From Saprospiraceae bacterium (lineage in GTDB: Bacteria; Bacteroidota; Bacteroidia; Chitinophagales; Saprospiraceae): DNA of 34,692 nucleotides. Position numbers and translations under genes: made by a program. The notes beneath the pieces are model-generated. The model was not told where the DNA came from and did not search any database. It saw only the letters and a program-made list of their open reading frames with translations. This document shows, in pieces, positions 24,851 through 33,226 of the stretch (positions within the stretch are counted from its first letter, which is position 1; every line of letters starts with the position of its first letter). The stretch covers positions 1-34,692 of the forward strand of contig JANTGI010000019.1 in assembly GCA_024762995.1 (NCBI GenBank), in the 5' to 3' direction.

Positions 24851-25581
24851 TTAGAGTTTTTATAGTGGATGATGAAGAAATGGCGCAAAGTGCGTTGACG
24901 CAATTACTTCAATTTATCAAGCCCAAAAGCGAATTGGTGGGGACGGCCCGTAGTGTCTCCGAAAGTGTCGCATTGATTAACAAAACGAAGCCGGATTTAG
25001 TCCTAATGGATATTGAAATTGAAGGGGGAACCGGATTTGATGTTATACAACAACTTTCAAATTTTTCCGGGAAATTGGTATTCACCACAGCGTATTCGCA
25101 ATATGCGGTTCAAGCATTCAAATATAGTGCCTTGGACTACCTGATAAAACCCATTCACTCCGGAGACCTGACAAGAGCGATTGAAAAAGCCATGGAGCTT
25201 ATTAGCATAGAACAAGACTACAAAAAATTAGTACAAGTCTTCAGGGAGAATCAAAACGAAAAGGATAAAAAACTGGTCATCAAAACATCAACGGCGGAGC
25301 ATATCGTATCGGTGAAGGACATTATTAGGATTCAAGCCGATGCCGCCTACTGCACTTTTTATATCAAAGACTCCAAAATTACCGTCTCCAAAAATCTAAA
25401 ATACTATGCGGCTTTCTTAGATGAGCGCCAGTTTGTACGTTGCCATCAATCGCATTTAGTAAATATTGGCTACATCGCCAGTGTTGTCAAAGGAGACCAA
25501 TTGAAACTCAAAAATGGAGAATTGATACCAATCTCTCACCGCAAGAAAACGCTGGTCCTTGATAAAATACGAAATGCTTGA
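24847..25581 (+). CDS. LytTR-family response regulator
   Basis: Response regulator of 244 aa. Receiver domain (1-120): acidic pair DDE at 8-10, phospho-acceptor Asp55 (LVLMDIEIEGG), Thr in TTAYS, and Lys in LIKPIHSGDL. LytTR DNA-binding domain (about 140-244): KTSTAEHIVSVKDIIRIQAD and FVRCHQSHLVNIGYIASV. It is the output of the kinase pair upstream, translated from an ATG that overlaps the kinase 2 stop. A TTG at 24835 is open but less likely. The LytTR targets are not visible; a pair of direct repeats in its own promoter was not found. Confidence 0.93.
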   Translation: MIRVFIVDDEEMAQSALTQLLQFIKPKSELVGTARSVSESVALINKTKPDLVLMDIEIEGGTGFDVIQQLSNFSGKLVFTTAYSQYAVQAFKYSALDYLIKPIHSGDLTRAIEKAMELISIEQDYKKLVQVFRENQNEKDKKLVIKTSTAEHIVSVKDIIRIQADAAYCTFYIKDSKITVSKNLKYYAAFLDERQFVRCHQSHLVNIGYIASVVKGDQLKLKNGELIPISHRKKTLVLDKIRNA

Positions 25582-25745
25582 GAAATGATATGAGTGGGTG
25601 ATGGGCACAGTCGGGTATTGTCCCCCTATTTTAAAGGATAGAACACCGACCCGCCTGCTGTGCGGCTGGCAGGTTTGACGGGGCTGTACGGATTTTAATT
25701 TGCGAAAGTAGTTTAAATGACGGATTTTTACGGATTTGCCCTTCT

Positions 25746-25946
25746 AAACTCGAAAAAGTACTCCATGACGCAACCATTTACGTGTTAGATGGTCATGGAA
25801 ATATGAAGTTTACCGCAAAAATCTAACAACAAGAAGAGCAATTTGATTTGAATGCAGCGGGCTGGTCATCAGGTACCTATTTTTGTATTTATCAAAGTAA
25901 AACAGGGTATAAATCGATCATACCATTTAATGTTTCTGATTATTAA
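25746..25946 (+). pseudogene. Relic of a T9SS type A sorting domain
   Basis: One frame reads KLEKVLHDATIYVLDGHG, then continues to a stop (25824-25826), then QFDLNAAGWSSGTYFCIYQ and KTGYKSIIPFNVSDY before a final stop at 25944-25946. The pattern of a beta-strand, a D-x-x-G turn, a D-L-x-x-x-x-S-G-x-Y motif and a last strand is that of the Por-secretion type A C-terminal domain. No upstream protein body is left; GC-rich repeat DNA precedes it (25655-25690). It is the last trace of a surface protein gene just before a split gene of the same secretion class. Confidence 0.7.
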
Positions 25947-25958
25947 AACAAAGAGCAG

Positions 25959-27110
25959 ATGAAGGTCAAGCGTTTATTGTTCGTTTTTATGCTGTTGGTA
26001 ATCTCTTTGATTGCTTCTGGACAGAATTTTAACCAAAGGTTTCGTTTTGAGAAGCTAGGTGTTTTGTTTTATAATATTAAAAGTCACGGAGATACGCTAG
26101 TAGTGATTGGTTCTGTTAATTTAGAGTTTGAGCCTTATTACCCTGCTAAGCTGACGGTCTCAAAGTTTGATTCTTCGGGTTCTCATTATTATAATCAATA
26201 TTTTGTTCTAGACAGTGCTAAAGCGTATTATCCATTCTCTTCGCGTACACATGGGAATAAAACACTTGTTACGGATTCGGCTGGATATTATAATTCGGGT
26301 GGTCAGTGGGGCTTTATTGGAATGTTGGATTCTAATTATACAGTACAATGGCAGAAGGACTATGAACCCAATAATGGAAACTATTTCTATTATTTTGTAG
26401 GGGGTGAATTAGATGCAAATGGTCATATTATTGCTGTTGCTGCCAATGCTGTGTCAGAAGATGTGACGACGCACTTGACTAAATTTGATAGTTTAGGAAA
26501 TTTGGTATGGGAGAGAGAGTATAAGTTTGATGAATTGAATAAATATAAGCCATGGAGTATGCTACTGCAAAATGATACAACGTACTTGTTGGGTTTAGAG
26601 ATTTATCCAAAGGATGGCGGCACCTTAGCATCCGTCCGCAATGCCATCATCAAGACGGATTCATCAGGTAATGTCCTGCATTTTTGGGAGGATACAACAG
26701 GGATAGGTGGCCGGGGTGTACAGAAGATGATGTCGATGGATGATGGTGGGGTGTTGTTTGTTGGTAAGCGATACTTTAAAGATACGATAATTGGGATTCC
26801 AAACTCCGCATTGCATAACATGTCGCAATCCTATATCTGTCGATTGGATAGTAACTTTAATAAGGTTTGGGAGCGAGATGTAGGCCTGTACGCTGGCTCA
26901 CCTTCCCTAACGGATGTTAGTTTGTATGATTTTATCCAATTAGCAGATGGAGATTACGTGGGGGTAGGGTACTCCGGTGGTATTCCGACAGTAATAGACG
27001 ATATTCTGTATTATAAAAGAAACGGTTTGGTGGTTAAGTTTACTGCCGATGGAGAGATAATCTGGGAGCGATATCATAATTACTTTCCGGATATACATGT
27101 TCTTCAATAA
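25959..27110 (+). CDS. T9SS-secreted repeat protein, 5' part of a split gene
   Basis: Encodes 383 aa with an N-terminal signal peptide (MKVKRLLFVFMLLVISLIASGQ). The body has repeated segments such as LTKFDSLGNLVWEREY, AIIKTDSSGNVLHFWEDT and YICRLDSNFNKVWERD, which is the pattern of delta-60/propeller-like repeats found in many T9SS cargo proteins. The frame ends at 27108-27110, but the missing C-terminus continues in another frame immediately after (SITPLHGVIELADG, joined to the piece starting near 27104). A one-base deletion between about 27090 and 27107 explains it. Whole protein length would be near 514 aa. Role unknown; likely cell-surface or secreted. Confidence 0.75.
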   Translation: MKVKRLLFVFMLLVISLIASGQNFNQRFRFEKLGVLFYNIKSHGDTLVVIGSVNLEFEPYYPAKLTVSKFDSSGSHYYNQYFVLDSAKAYYPFSSRTHGNKTLVTDSAGYYNSGGQWGFIGMLDSNYTVQWQKDYEPNNGNYFYYFVGGELDANGHIIAVAANAVSEDVTTHLTKFDSLGNLVWEREYKFDELNKYKPWSMLLQNDTTYLLGLEIYPKDGGTLASVRNAIIKTDSSGNVLHFWEDTTGIGGRGVQKMMSMDDGGVLFVGKRYFKDTIIGIPNSALHNMSQSYICRLDSNFNKVWERDVGLYAGSPSLTDVSLYDFIQLADGDYVGVGYSGGIPTVIDDILYYKRNGLVVKFTADGEIIWERYHNYFPDIHVLQ

Positions 27111-27148
27111 CTCCGTTACATGGAGTCATAGAGCTAGCTGATGGGAGT

Positions 27149-27502
27149 TTGGTTGCTTGTGGGGTTGCAGAAGAAATTGATGGCGACTATCCACAACAAG
27201 GTTGGTTGATTAAGATGTTTTCCAATGGGCTGATAGATAGTGTGAATCAGGTTTTTGACTTAGGGCCTAGATTATCTAGTGAGTTACAAGTGATGCCTAA
27301 TCCGAGTTGGGATTATGTGGATGTAACACTTGAAGGCGGTGTGATTAACGCCTTGCAGATATACAATACAGAAGGGCGGCTGATGCTTACTACCGAGTCT
27401 AGTGTGCAAAGAAAGCGACTTGATGTAGGGCATTTTCCGCAAGGAATTTACTATATTGTGGTGAATGGGGCTTATGTGCAGCGGTTTGTGGTTGGGAACT
27501 AG
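27149..27502 (+). CDS. T9SS type A sorting domain, 3' part of the split gene
   Basis: A 117-codon open frame that carries on the preceding protein in the -1 frame; its reading extends upstream without a stop to about 27104. It includes VACGVAEEIDGDYPQQGWLIKMF, one more repeat unit, and then a type A Por-secretion C-terminal domain: MPNPSWDYVDVTL, the ALQIYNTEGRLM strand, and the LDVGHFPQGIYYIVV end. The TTG at 27149 is only the first start-like codon and is probably not used. Without the frameshift the cargo would be secreted and anchored by this domain; with it the 5' part lacks a sorting signal. Confidence 0.7.
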   Translation: MVACGVAEEIDGDYPQQGWLIKMFSNGLIDSVNQVFDLGPRLSSELQVMPNPSWDYVDVTLEGGVINALQIYNTEGRLMLTTESSVQRKRLDVGHFPQGIYYIVVNGAYVQRFVVGN

Positions 27503-27516
27503 ACCTAGCGTACCCC

Positions 27517-27681
27517 TTACTCCAACTCTTCTAACAACTCCAAGTTATAACGCACAATTTTATTACTAGTATCTATTTTTAGCGCAAGCAAAAAGGCTTT
27601 TTTTGCTTTTTCTTTATCGGTATGGACGAGCGCCAATCCCTTATTGATATGAATATCAATCTCTGATGCTTTGTAATGCTT
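27517..27681 (-). pseudogene. C-terminal relic of a TPR protein
   Basis: On the minus strand, one frame reads KHYKASEIDIHINKGLALV, then TDKEKAKKAFLLALKIDTSN and NLELLEELE before a stop. This is a plausible final TPR unit and tail. A TGA stands directly upstream (27682-27684) and there is no start codon, so only the last 54 codons of a lost gene remain. It lies between the split T9SS gene and htpG. Confidence 0.55.
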
Positions 27682-27694
27682 TCAATCACCAAAT

Positions 27695-27732
27695 ATTAAA
27701 GGCCTTTTCGCTTGCGCAAAAAGACCTTTAAT
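27695..27732 (-). terminator. Hairpin downstream of htpG
   Basis: ATTAAAGG.CTTTT at one end and AAAAAG.CCTTTAAT at the other form a stem of about 15 bp with a loop CGCTTGCG. It stands about 50 bases after the htpG stop and fits its terminator. Confidence 0.6.
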
Positions 27733-27779
27733 TTATTCTAATACTGCTGATTATTGAGCAGTGTTATTAACTCAGATGT

Positions 27780-29648
27780 CTATTTTTCTCCACCCAAGAA
27801 CTCGATGCTGTTGTTGATAAACTCCGTCATCGCATCTCCTTTTAACATGCCATGACTTAATAAGGCCAAGTCGTAAAGATATTTGGCGAAAGCCTTTTTA
27901 TTATCTCCACGTTTCTTGAGTAGTTTGGCAATCAATGGGTGATTGCTGTTTACCACGATATTGTAGAAGTCAAAATTCATACCTCCCGGGCTTTGCATCA
28001 TTTGCATCTCTTGCATACGACGCAAACTTTCGGGGCGGACAATAGTCACCGGTGGTTCATCAGTGGCCATTGGTTTAAGCATCAAAGTGCCCTGACTTTC
28101 TCCGATGACTTCTTGAAATAACTCCTTGACTTTCTCTTGCTCTTTTTCCGAAAGGACAGACTCCTTATTCTCTTCTTTTTCGATGAGATTATCTAGGGTG
28201 TCAGAATCAATTCTTGCAAATTGAATACCTGACTCTTTGGTTTCCAATTGCTGCATCAAATGATTGTCGATAGGATGATCAAATACCACGACATCATAAC
28301 CCCGCTCCTTGGCCAAGCTTACCTTATGCGTATGTGCATCTACATGATTGGTGTAAAGGATAACCATTTTGTCATCCTTGTTGGTTTGATTAGCTTTGAA
28401 CTTTTCTTGGTATTCTTCAAGAGTAAAGTACTTGCCGTCAGTGTTTTTCAACAAAAAGAACTTGACGGCCTTCTTGTAAAATTTCTCATCGGTAATCATC
28501 CCATATTTGACGAAAAGGGATATATCGTCCCATTTTTCTTCAAAAGATGCTCTTTCGTCAACAAATAAGTCATTGAGCTTTTCAGCTACTTTTTTGGTGA
28601 TGTATCCGGTAATCTTACGGACATTACTATCACTTTGCAAATAACTTCTGGAGACGTTTAATGGAATGTCCGGAGAGTCAATCACCCCGTGCAACAAGGT
28701 CAAAAACTCCGGCACAATGTCTTTTACTTCATCCGTCACATAGACTTGATTGCTGTAAAGCTGGATTTTATTGCGTTCCAACTCAATATTGTTCGTCAAT
28801 TTAGGGAAGTATAAAACGCCACGTAAATTAAACGGATAGTCAATGTTTAGGTGAATCCAAAACATTGGCGGTTGAGACATGGGATAGAGATAATTGTAGA
28901 AAGCGATATAGTCTTCATCTTTGAGATCATTTGGGTTTTTCATCCAAATGGCATCCATTTCGTTGATGATATTATCGACTTCTTTTTTGATTTCTTTTTT
29001 ATCATCGCCTTCTCCTTCATATTCGGTAATGGTTTTTGTACCAAATTTAATTTTTACCGGAAGGAACTTATCGTACTTATTCAAAAGGCCTTCAATCCGG
29101 TCTTTTTGCAAAAACTCCTTGCTATCTTCCGAAATAAATAAGGTGATGTCCGTACCGTGCTCCTTTCTTGTTCCTTTAGTAATGACGGTCTCCGGAGAAC
29201 CTTCACAAGACCAAAGAACCGGCTCTGCATCCTTTTTGTAGGACTTGGTGTTGACTTCTACCTTATCGGCGACCATAAAAGAAGAGTAAAATCCAAGTCC
29301 GAAGTTACCAATAATATTACTTCCTTCGTATTTGGTCATAAACTCTTTGGCGCCGGAGACGGCGATTTGGTTTAAGTACTTGCGGACTTCGTCTTCCGTC
29401 ATCCCAATCCCATTATCAGAGATGGTTAAGGTTTTTTTGTCGGTATCCAGTTTGATTTCGACCAGCGGATTTTCTAATTTACCATCAAATTCTCCTTTTC
29501 TCGAAAGAGTTTGTAGCTTATGAATAGCATCGACGGCATTCGACACCAATTCTCTCAAAAAGATTTCTTGGTCAGAATACAAAAATCGTTTGATAATGTC
29601 GAAAATATTTTCCGACTGCACTTCTATGTTTCCTTTTTTCTTGCTCAT
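27780..29648 (-). CDS. htpG: Molecular chaperone HtpG (Hsp90)
   Basis: Cytosolic ATP-dependent chaperone of 622 aa, close to the E. coli length of 624. N-terminal GHKL ATPase domain: the start NIEVQSENIFDIIKRFLYSDQEIFLRELVSNAVDAI, the ATP-binding DNGIGMTEDEV and GNFGLGFYSSFMVADKVEV. The middle domain has WIHLNIDYPFNLRGVLYFPK and RNKIQLYSNQVYVTDE, with the catalytic-loop segment PLNVSRSYLQSD. The C-terminal dimerisation domain is complete, without the MEEVD tail of eukaryotic Hsp90. It is monocistronic, flanked by a downstream hairpin and a 440-base upstream gap. Confidence 0.97.
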   Translation of the reverse strand: MSKKKGNIEVQSENIFDIIKRFLYSDQEIFLRELVSNAVDAIHKLQTLSRKGEFDGKLENPLVEIKLDTDKKTLTISDNGIGMTEDEVRKYLNQIAVSGAKEFMTKYEGSNIIGNFGLGFYSSFMVADKVEVNTKSYKKDAEPVLWSCEGSPETVITKGTRKEHGTDITLFISEDSKEFLQKDRIEGLLNKYDKFLPVKIKFGTKTITEYEGEGDDKKEIKKEVDNIINEMDAIWMKNPNDLKDEDYIAFYNYLYPMSQPPMFWIHLNIDYPFNLRGVLYFPKLTNNIELERNKIQLYSNQVYVTDEVKDIVPEFLTLLHGVIDSPDIPLNVSRSYLQSDSNVRKITGYITKKVAEKLNDLFVDERASFEEKWDDISLFVKYGMITDEKFYKKAVKFFLLKNTDGKYFTLEEYQEKFKANQTNKDDKMVILYTNHVDAHTHKVSLAKERGYDVVVFDHPIDNHLMQQLETKESGIQFARIDSDTLDNLIEKEENKESVLSEKEQEKVKELFQEVIGESQGTLMLKPMATDEPPVTIVRPESLRRMQEMQMMQSPGGMNFDFYNIVVNSNHPLIAKLLKKRGDNKKAFAKYLYDLALLSHGMLKGDAMTEFINNSIEFLGGEK

Positions 29649-30092
29649 TTTAATTTTTTTTTAATTTTGCAAAAAATGCGGCTCAAAGCCTATGCCATTG
29701 GTCTTTTTTGTGCCAAAATGGCTGTTTTCTTTCCAAGGTGGCAGAAATAAAGACCAAAAAAATGTCACATTTTCTTGTTTTTTTTTCAATATGGTATCAA
29801 AATTGCTTATAGGTTAATGTCTGAATCCGAAAGGATGATGATAGGTGGTAGGTGCGGCTCCATTGGGGGGTAGAGTCGATGTCCTGCCACTTTTTTTATG
29901 TCTTTCTCCGGAAATTTTCCTTTCTTTTATTGTTACTGCTTGGGTATCCCTGTTTTAATCAAAAAATAGTTACCTTTTCTCTGTATTTCTTTTTGCGTGA
30001 CCAATGGGTGAGTAACAATATACCTATGCAGGGCATCATTTTTGCTAATGTCAAGAAAGGCAATCACGTAAATTAACCGAACCACCTTTCTT
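29649..30092. other. htpG-T9SS cargo gap, no gene seen
   Basis: The gap between divergent htpG and the cargo gene is AT-rich. TTGGTCTTT (29698-29706) pairs with AAAGACCAA (29749-29757), with an inner GCCA/TGGC pairing. This could be an upstream regulatory hairpin for htpG. A 74-codon frame at 29852-30076 has no support as a gene. No clear TAnnTTTG box was found on either strand. Confidence 0.4.
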
Positions 30093-31325
30093 ATGAGAAT
30101 TTTTTATACCCTCTCCGTTAGCTTGCTGTTGTTATTCGGCAGCAACCTTCTATTTGGTGCCGGTATAAGCGGACAAGTTTGGCAAGATGACAATGGCGAC
30201 AATCAATTTACTTTTGGAGAGCCTAGACTGTCAAATATTCGTGTTTATCAAATCAATATAAACGGAGATACGCTCCTGTCCACCTTGACAGGTATGGACG
30301 GTAAATATTCTTTTACCAATATCCTACCCGGCGATTACAAAGTGGCCTTTGAGCTGGATTCTCTTCCTTCGGATTATTCGGTCGTGCTTCAAAATTTTGG
30401 AAGCGATGATAGTATTGATAGCGATGTGGACTCCTTGGGCGTAAGTGATACAATATCCCTTATAGCCGGCAGTACCATTAATTTTTTGGATATGGGGGTG
30501 GCTCCGGCACCGATAACAGTTTTAAATACTGATACTATTTATTTGGATATGGATAAGAATGGCTCCCTGTTGATTTGTTTAGATACCACTGAATTAATTG
30601 GGAATGTACAAAGTGCCCAAGTCTTATCTCCACCAACTAACGGAGTGTTGACCAACTTTTCAGGCAACTGTTTTACCTATATTCCAAATACAAATTATGT
30701 AGGTATTGACCAATTCTTGGTCATTGTCTGCGATGATTTGTCCAATTGTGATACGACGTTAGTGAATATGAATGTCATTGGATTATTTGCGATTTTACCG
30801 GTAGCGGTCAATGATATTGATACTGTGGTTCAGGGCAAGCCGACCCAATTGCAGGTACTCTCCAATGACACCTTATTTGCTCCATTGACCAGTCTCCGCA
30901 TCATAGACTACCCAAGCTTAGGCTCCGCAGAAGCAGATTCTTTTGGTTTTATTCAATACATTCCGGAACCTGATATTTGTGATGAAATGGTTTCTCTAAC
31001 TTATGAGATATGTACCCAATTTGGATGTGACACAGGAGTTGTTACGGTATTTATAGAATGTGACCGCATCCAAGTCGTTGATGCATTTTCTCCAAACGGA
31101 GATGGCATTAATGAAAATTTCGTGATCAAAGGGATTGCCAATTATCCAGACAATCGATTAATAATCTTTAACCGGTGGGGGAATAAGGTTTTCGAGCAGG
31201 AGAAGTATGATAATTCTTGGAGCGGTGATTGGAATGACTCAGCCCTATCTAACGGCACTTATTTTTATATATTCGACAAAGGAGATGGCAGCAGATTGAC
31301 CGGTTACTTTTTGATCTTTAAGTAG
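30093..31325 (+). CDS. SdrD-like surface protein with T9SS type B sorting domain
   Basis: Secreted protein of 410 aa. A signal peptide (about residues 1-22) precedes a Cna-B/SdrD-type domain (SGQVWQDDNGDNQFTFGEPRLSNIRVYQI ... GKYSFTNILPGDYKVAF, about 27-120). Two Ig-like segments follow, with NGVLTNFSGNCFTYIPNTNYVGIDQF typical of cadherin-like VCBS/Ig repeats. The C-terminus is a gliding-motility-type (type B) sorting domain: DAFSPNGDGINENFVIKGI, IIFNRWGNKVFE and SNGTYFYIFD. It should be exported by the type IX system and displayed on or released from the surface. Probable adhesin or surface-layer component; no catalytic motif seen. Confidence 0.9.
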   Translation: MRIFYTLSVSLLLLFGSNLLFGAGISGQVWQDDNGDNQFTFGEPRLSNIRVYQININGDTLLSTLTGMDGKYSFTNILPGDYKVAFELDSLPSDYSVVLQNFGSDDSIDSDVDSLGVSDTISLIAGSTINFLDMGVAPAPITVLNTDTIYLDMDKNGSLLICLDTTELIGNVQSAQVLSPPTNGVLTNFSGNCFTYIPNTNYVGIDQFLVIVCDDLSNCDTTLVNMNVIGLFAILPVAVNDIDTVVQGKPTQLQVLSNDTLFAPLTSLRIIDYPSLGSAEADSFGFIQYIPEPDICDEMVSLTYEICTQFGCDTGVVTVFIECDRIQVVDAFSPNGDGINENFVIKGIANYPDNRLIIFNRWGNKVFEQEKYDNSWSGDWNDSALSNGTYFYIFDKGDGSRLTGYFLIFK

Positions 31326-31350
31326 TTTCGGCCCTTAGATATTTATAAAT

Positions 31351-31558
31351 TCAAGTTTTAGGGACACGCCCAAAATAAATGTCCGGTTTATACGGCTTCT
31401 GTTGCGATTGTGGGGCATTTCATCACTCCTGTAGCCGGGCTACCAACACTCTTCCCGCCTTGTCTAATCTCAAAAAAATCTCGCCTAATTATGGACATTT
31501 ATTCTGATTGCGTCCCTTAGCAAACCCACCTGTATGGGGCAGGCAAACCAAAACTTGA
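31351..31558. repeat. Long imperfect palindrome, MITE-like element 2
   Basis: Outer inverted repeats TCAAGTTTT (31351-31359) and AAAACTTGA (31550-31558) and inner 25-bp arms 31360-31384 and 31493-31517 (20 of 25 pairing) surround the central hairpin GTAGCCGGGCTAC at 31431-31443. That same 13-base hairpin is the apex of element 1 (12831-13032). One arm carries the 27-bp repeat also seen at 7926-7952. No coding capacity. It lies between convergent genes and may act as a two-way terminator. Confidence 0.7.
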
Positions 31559-31580
31559 GTTATATCATTTGTCCGCCTAC

Positions 31581-32834
31581 TTATTCGACGATAATGACTT
31601 CGATGCGTCTATTTTGTTTTCGCCCATCTTCTGTATCATTACCGGCAATGGGTTGAGTTTGACCAAGACCTTCGGCAGACATTCGACTACTATCAATACC
31701 AAGATCCATTAACTTTGCCATGACCATTTCTGCACGTTTGGTAGAAAGGGCTAGATTGGCATCCGCATTGCCGGTGTTATCGGTATGGCCGACAATTTTG
31801 ATTTTGATATCAGGATATGCCTTTAGCACTTCAGCCAGATTTTTTACCTCACCAAAAGTTTCGGGAGTAATTGCAGCGGATCCCGTAGCAAAAGTTAGGT
31901 TATTGAACTGAAAGCTTTTGCCGGCGGCAGGCTCTCCGGAAGAAAGGAATCCACTCATTTTTTCTCCAATAGAGCCGGCGGCAAACTTAATATTAGCCAA
32001 GGCTTCTTTGGCTGCATCGGTGACACTACCGGCCACATCTTTGGTCTTATCGGTAACGGTTTTTGCGACGTCTTTAGTTTTATCGGCCATTTTGTCGGTC
32101 GCATCCGTCACGGTATTCGTTACATCATCGACTACATCAACGCCGGTGCCACCACGACTTTTCATATAGTACAATCCTGCCAATACCACTAATGCCCCAA
32201 GTATTAAAGGCCACCAAGCGGCTTTCTTTTTGGTGGGGGTTGGGGTGGTCGCTTTTTTAACTTCTGATACGGCTTCTTCTTTTCCAAAACCTCCAAAACC
32301 TAACAAGTCAGAAATACCGGACAGTCCACTTGGAATAGCATCGGCAACATTCTTTTTTTGTCCCCCCAAAAAGCTCATCAAACCGGATGGCCCCATTGCT
32401 TTTTTCATTACTTGCCGCTTGACAAATCCAATGATAAAAGGAGCTGCCAATTTTAGCAAGGAAGATGTTGAGTTGGATTTCATTCCTGAAAAATTAGACA
32501 ATAAGTTGGCCAAAGGCCCTAATTTGTCTCCGAGTAAGGAGTTTAACAAACCACCCCCTTGATCCATCAAACCGGTCGTCTTATTTTTATCCGAAAATAA
32601 TCCACCAATATTGTCCAAAATGCTATCGTCTGCGTCATTATTCAGTAGATTCAGTAGGGAGCCGGCCCCATCTAAGGAACTGCCCTTGTTGATTAGTGTC
32701 CCGATAAGACTAGGTAAGATACCCGACATAGCAGATGATACATGTGACTCGGATTCACCAAGTAATCCGGTGGCTTGTTTGACTAAAGACCCACTAAGCT
32801 GGTCCGTCATCAATTTGATTAAATTAATACTCAT
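31581..32834 (-). CDS. DUF937-transmembrane-OmpA protein
   Basis: Protein of 417 aa with an unusual order. Residues 1-180 match DUF937: MSINLIKLMTDQLSGSLVKQATGLLGESE, and Leu/Gly/Ser-rich helical repeats such as AGSLLNLLNNDADDSILDNIGGLF. One membrane helix (AAWWPLILGALVVLAGLYYM) follows near residue 205. A linker of near-repeats (DKMADKTKDVAKTVTDKTKDVAG) resembles LEA-like amphipathic helices. The last about 110 residues form an OmpA-type peptidoglycan-binding domain (VGHTDNTGNADANLALSTKRAEMV, GLGQTQPIAGNDTEDGRKQNRRIEV). There is no signal peptide, so DUF937 is predicted cytoplasmic and OmpA periplasmic, linking inner membrane to cell wall. Confidence 0.88.
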   Translation of the reverse strand: MSINLIKLMTDQLSGSLVKQATGLLGESESHVSSAMSGILPSLIGTLINKGSSLDGAGSLLNLLNNDADDSILDNIGGLFSDKNKTTGLMDQGGGLLNSLLGDKLGPLANLLSNFSGMKSNSTSSLLKLAAPFIIGFVKRQVMKKAMGPSGLMSFLGGQKKNVADAIPSGLSGISDLLGFGGFGKEEAVSEVKKATTPTPTKKKAAWWPLILGALVVLAGLYYMKSRGGTGVDVVDDVTNTVTDATDKMADKTKDVAKTVTDKTKDVAGSVTDAAKEALANIKFAAGSIGEKMSGFLSSGEPAAGKSFQFNNLTFATGSAAITPETFGEVKNLAEVLKAYPDIKIKIVGHTDNTGNADANLALSTKRAEMVMAKLMDLGIDSSRMSAEGLGQTQPIAGNDTEDGRKQNRRIEVIIVE

Positions 32835-32980
32835 GATTTTAAGTTTTGATTACAAAAGTTTTAATACACTCTAAAAGTCGTAAACATCGGACGATGATTG
32901 TGACTCCTTTTTTTAGTGCGTTGAGCAAACATACAAAAAGTTATTATATTTTTTGTCGTGTGACAAGGTAAATTTAAAAA

Positions 32981-33016
32981 TAGGTAGATACAAGGCGTGC
33001 CTTGTGTATCTACCTA
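32981..33016 (+). repeat. Palindromic repeat (ACAAGGCGTGCCTTGT family), copy 2
   Basis: TAGGTAGATACAAGGC and a near-complementary right arm (a 2-base bulge, GT) enclose the same core ACAAGGCGTGCCTTGT as the palindrome at 9606-9645, but with different outer arms. It sits in the 392-base gap 32835-33226, on the 3' side of the minus-strand gene 33227-34594. Nothing else is seen in that gap. Confidence 0.75.
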
Positions 33017-33226
33017 TATGAGAAAATTGGCAAAACAAATAAAAGAATTTCCCTAGTATTTTAGTTTTAGTGGATATACTAGATGACCAATCTCCTCCTA
33101 ATTTTCCGACAATGTCGTTAAAAGCTGCGAGTCTAGCGATTCATCCCCCACTCTTCACTATTGCAAGCAAAATAAGATTGTATCAATAAATTTGACAAAG
33201 AACCCCAAAAAATGAGTTATCCGGCT

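Noticed and set aside
29852-30076. 74-codon frame upstream of the type B cargo gene
   Set aside because: Non-ATG start and a hydrophobic stretch only; no signal for translation and composition like the surrounding AT-rich gap.
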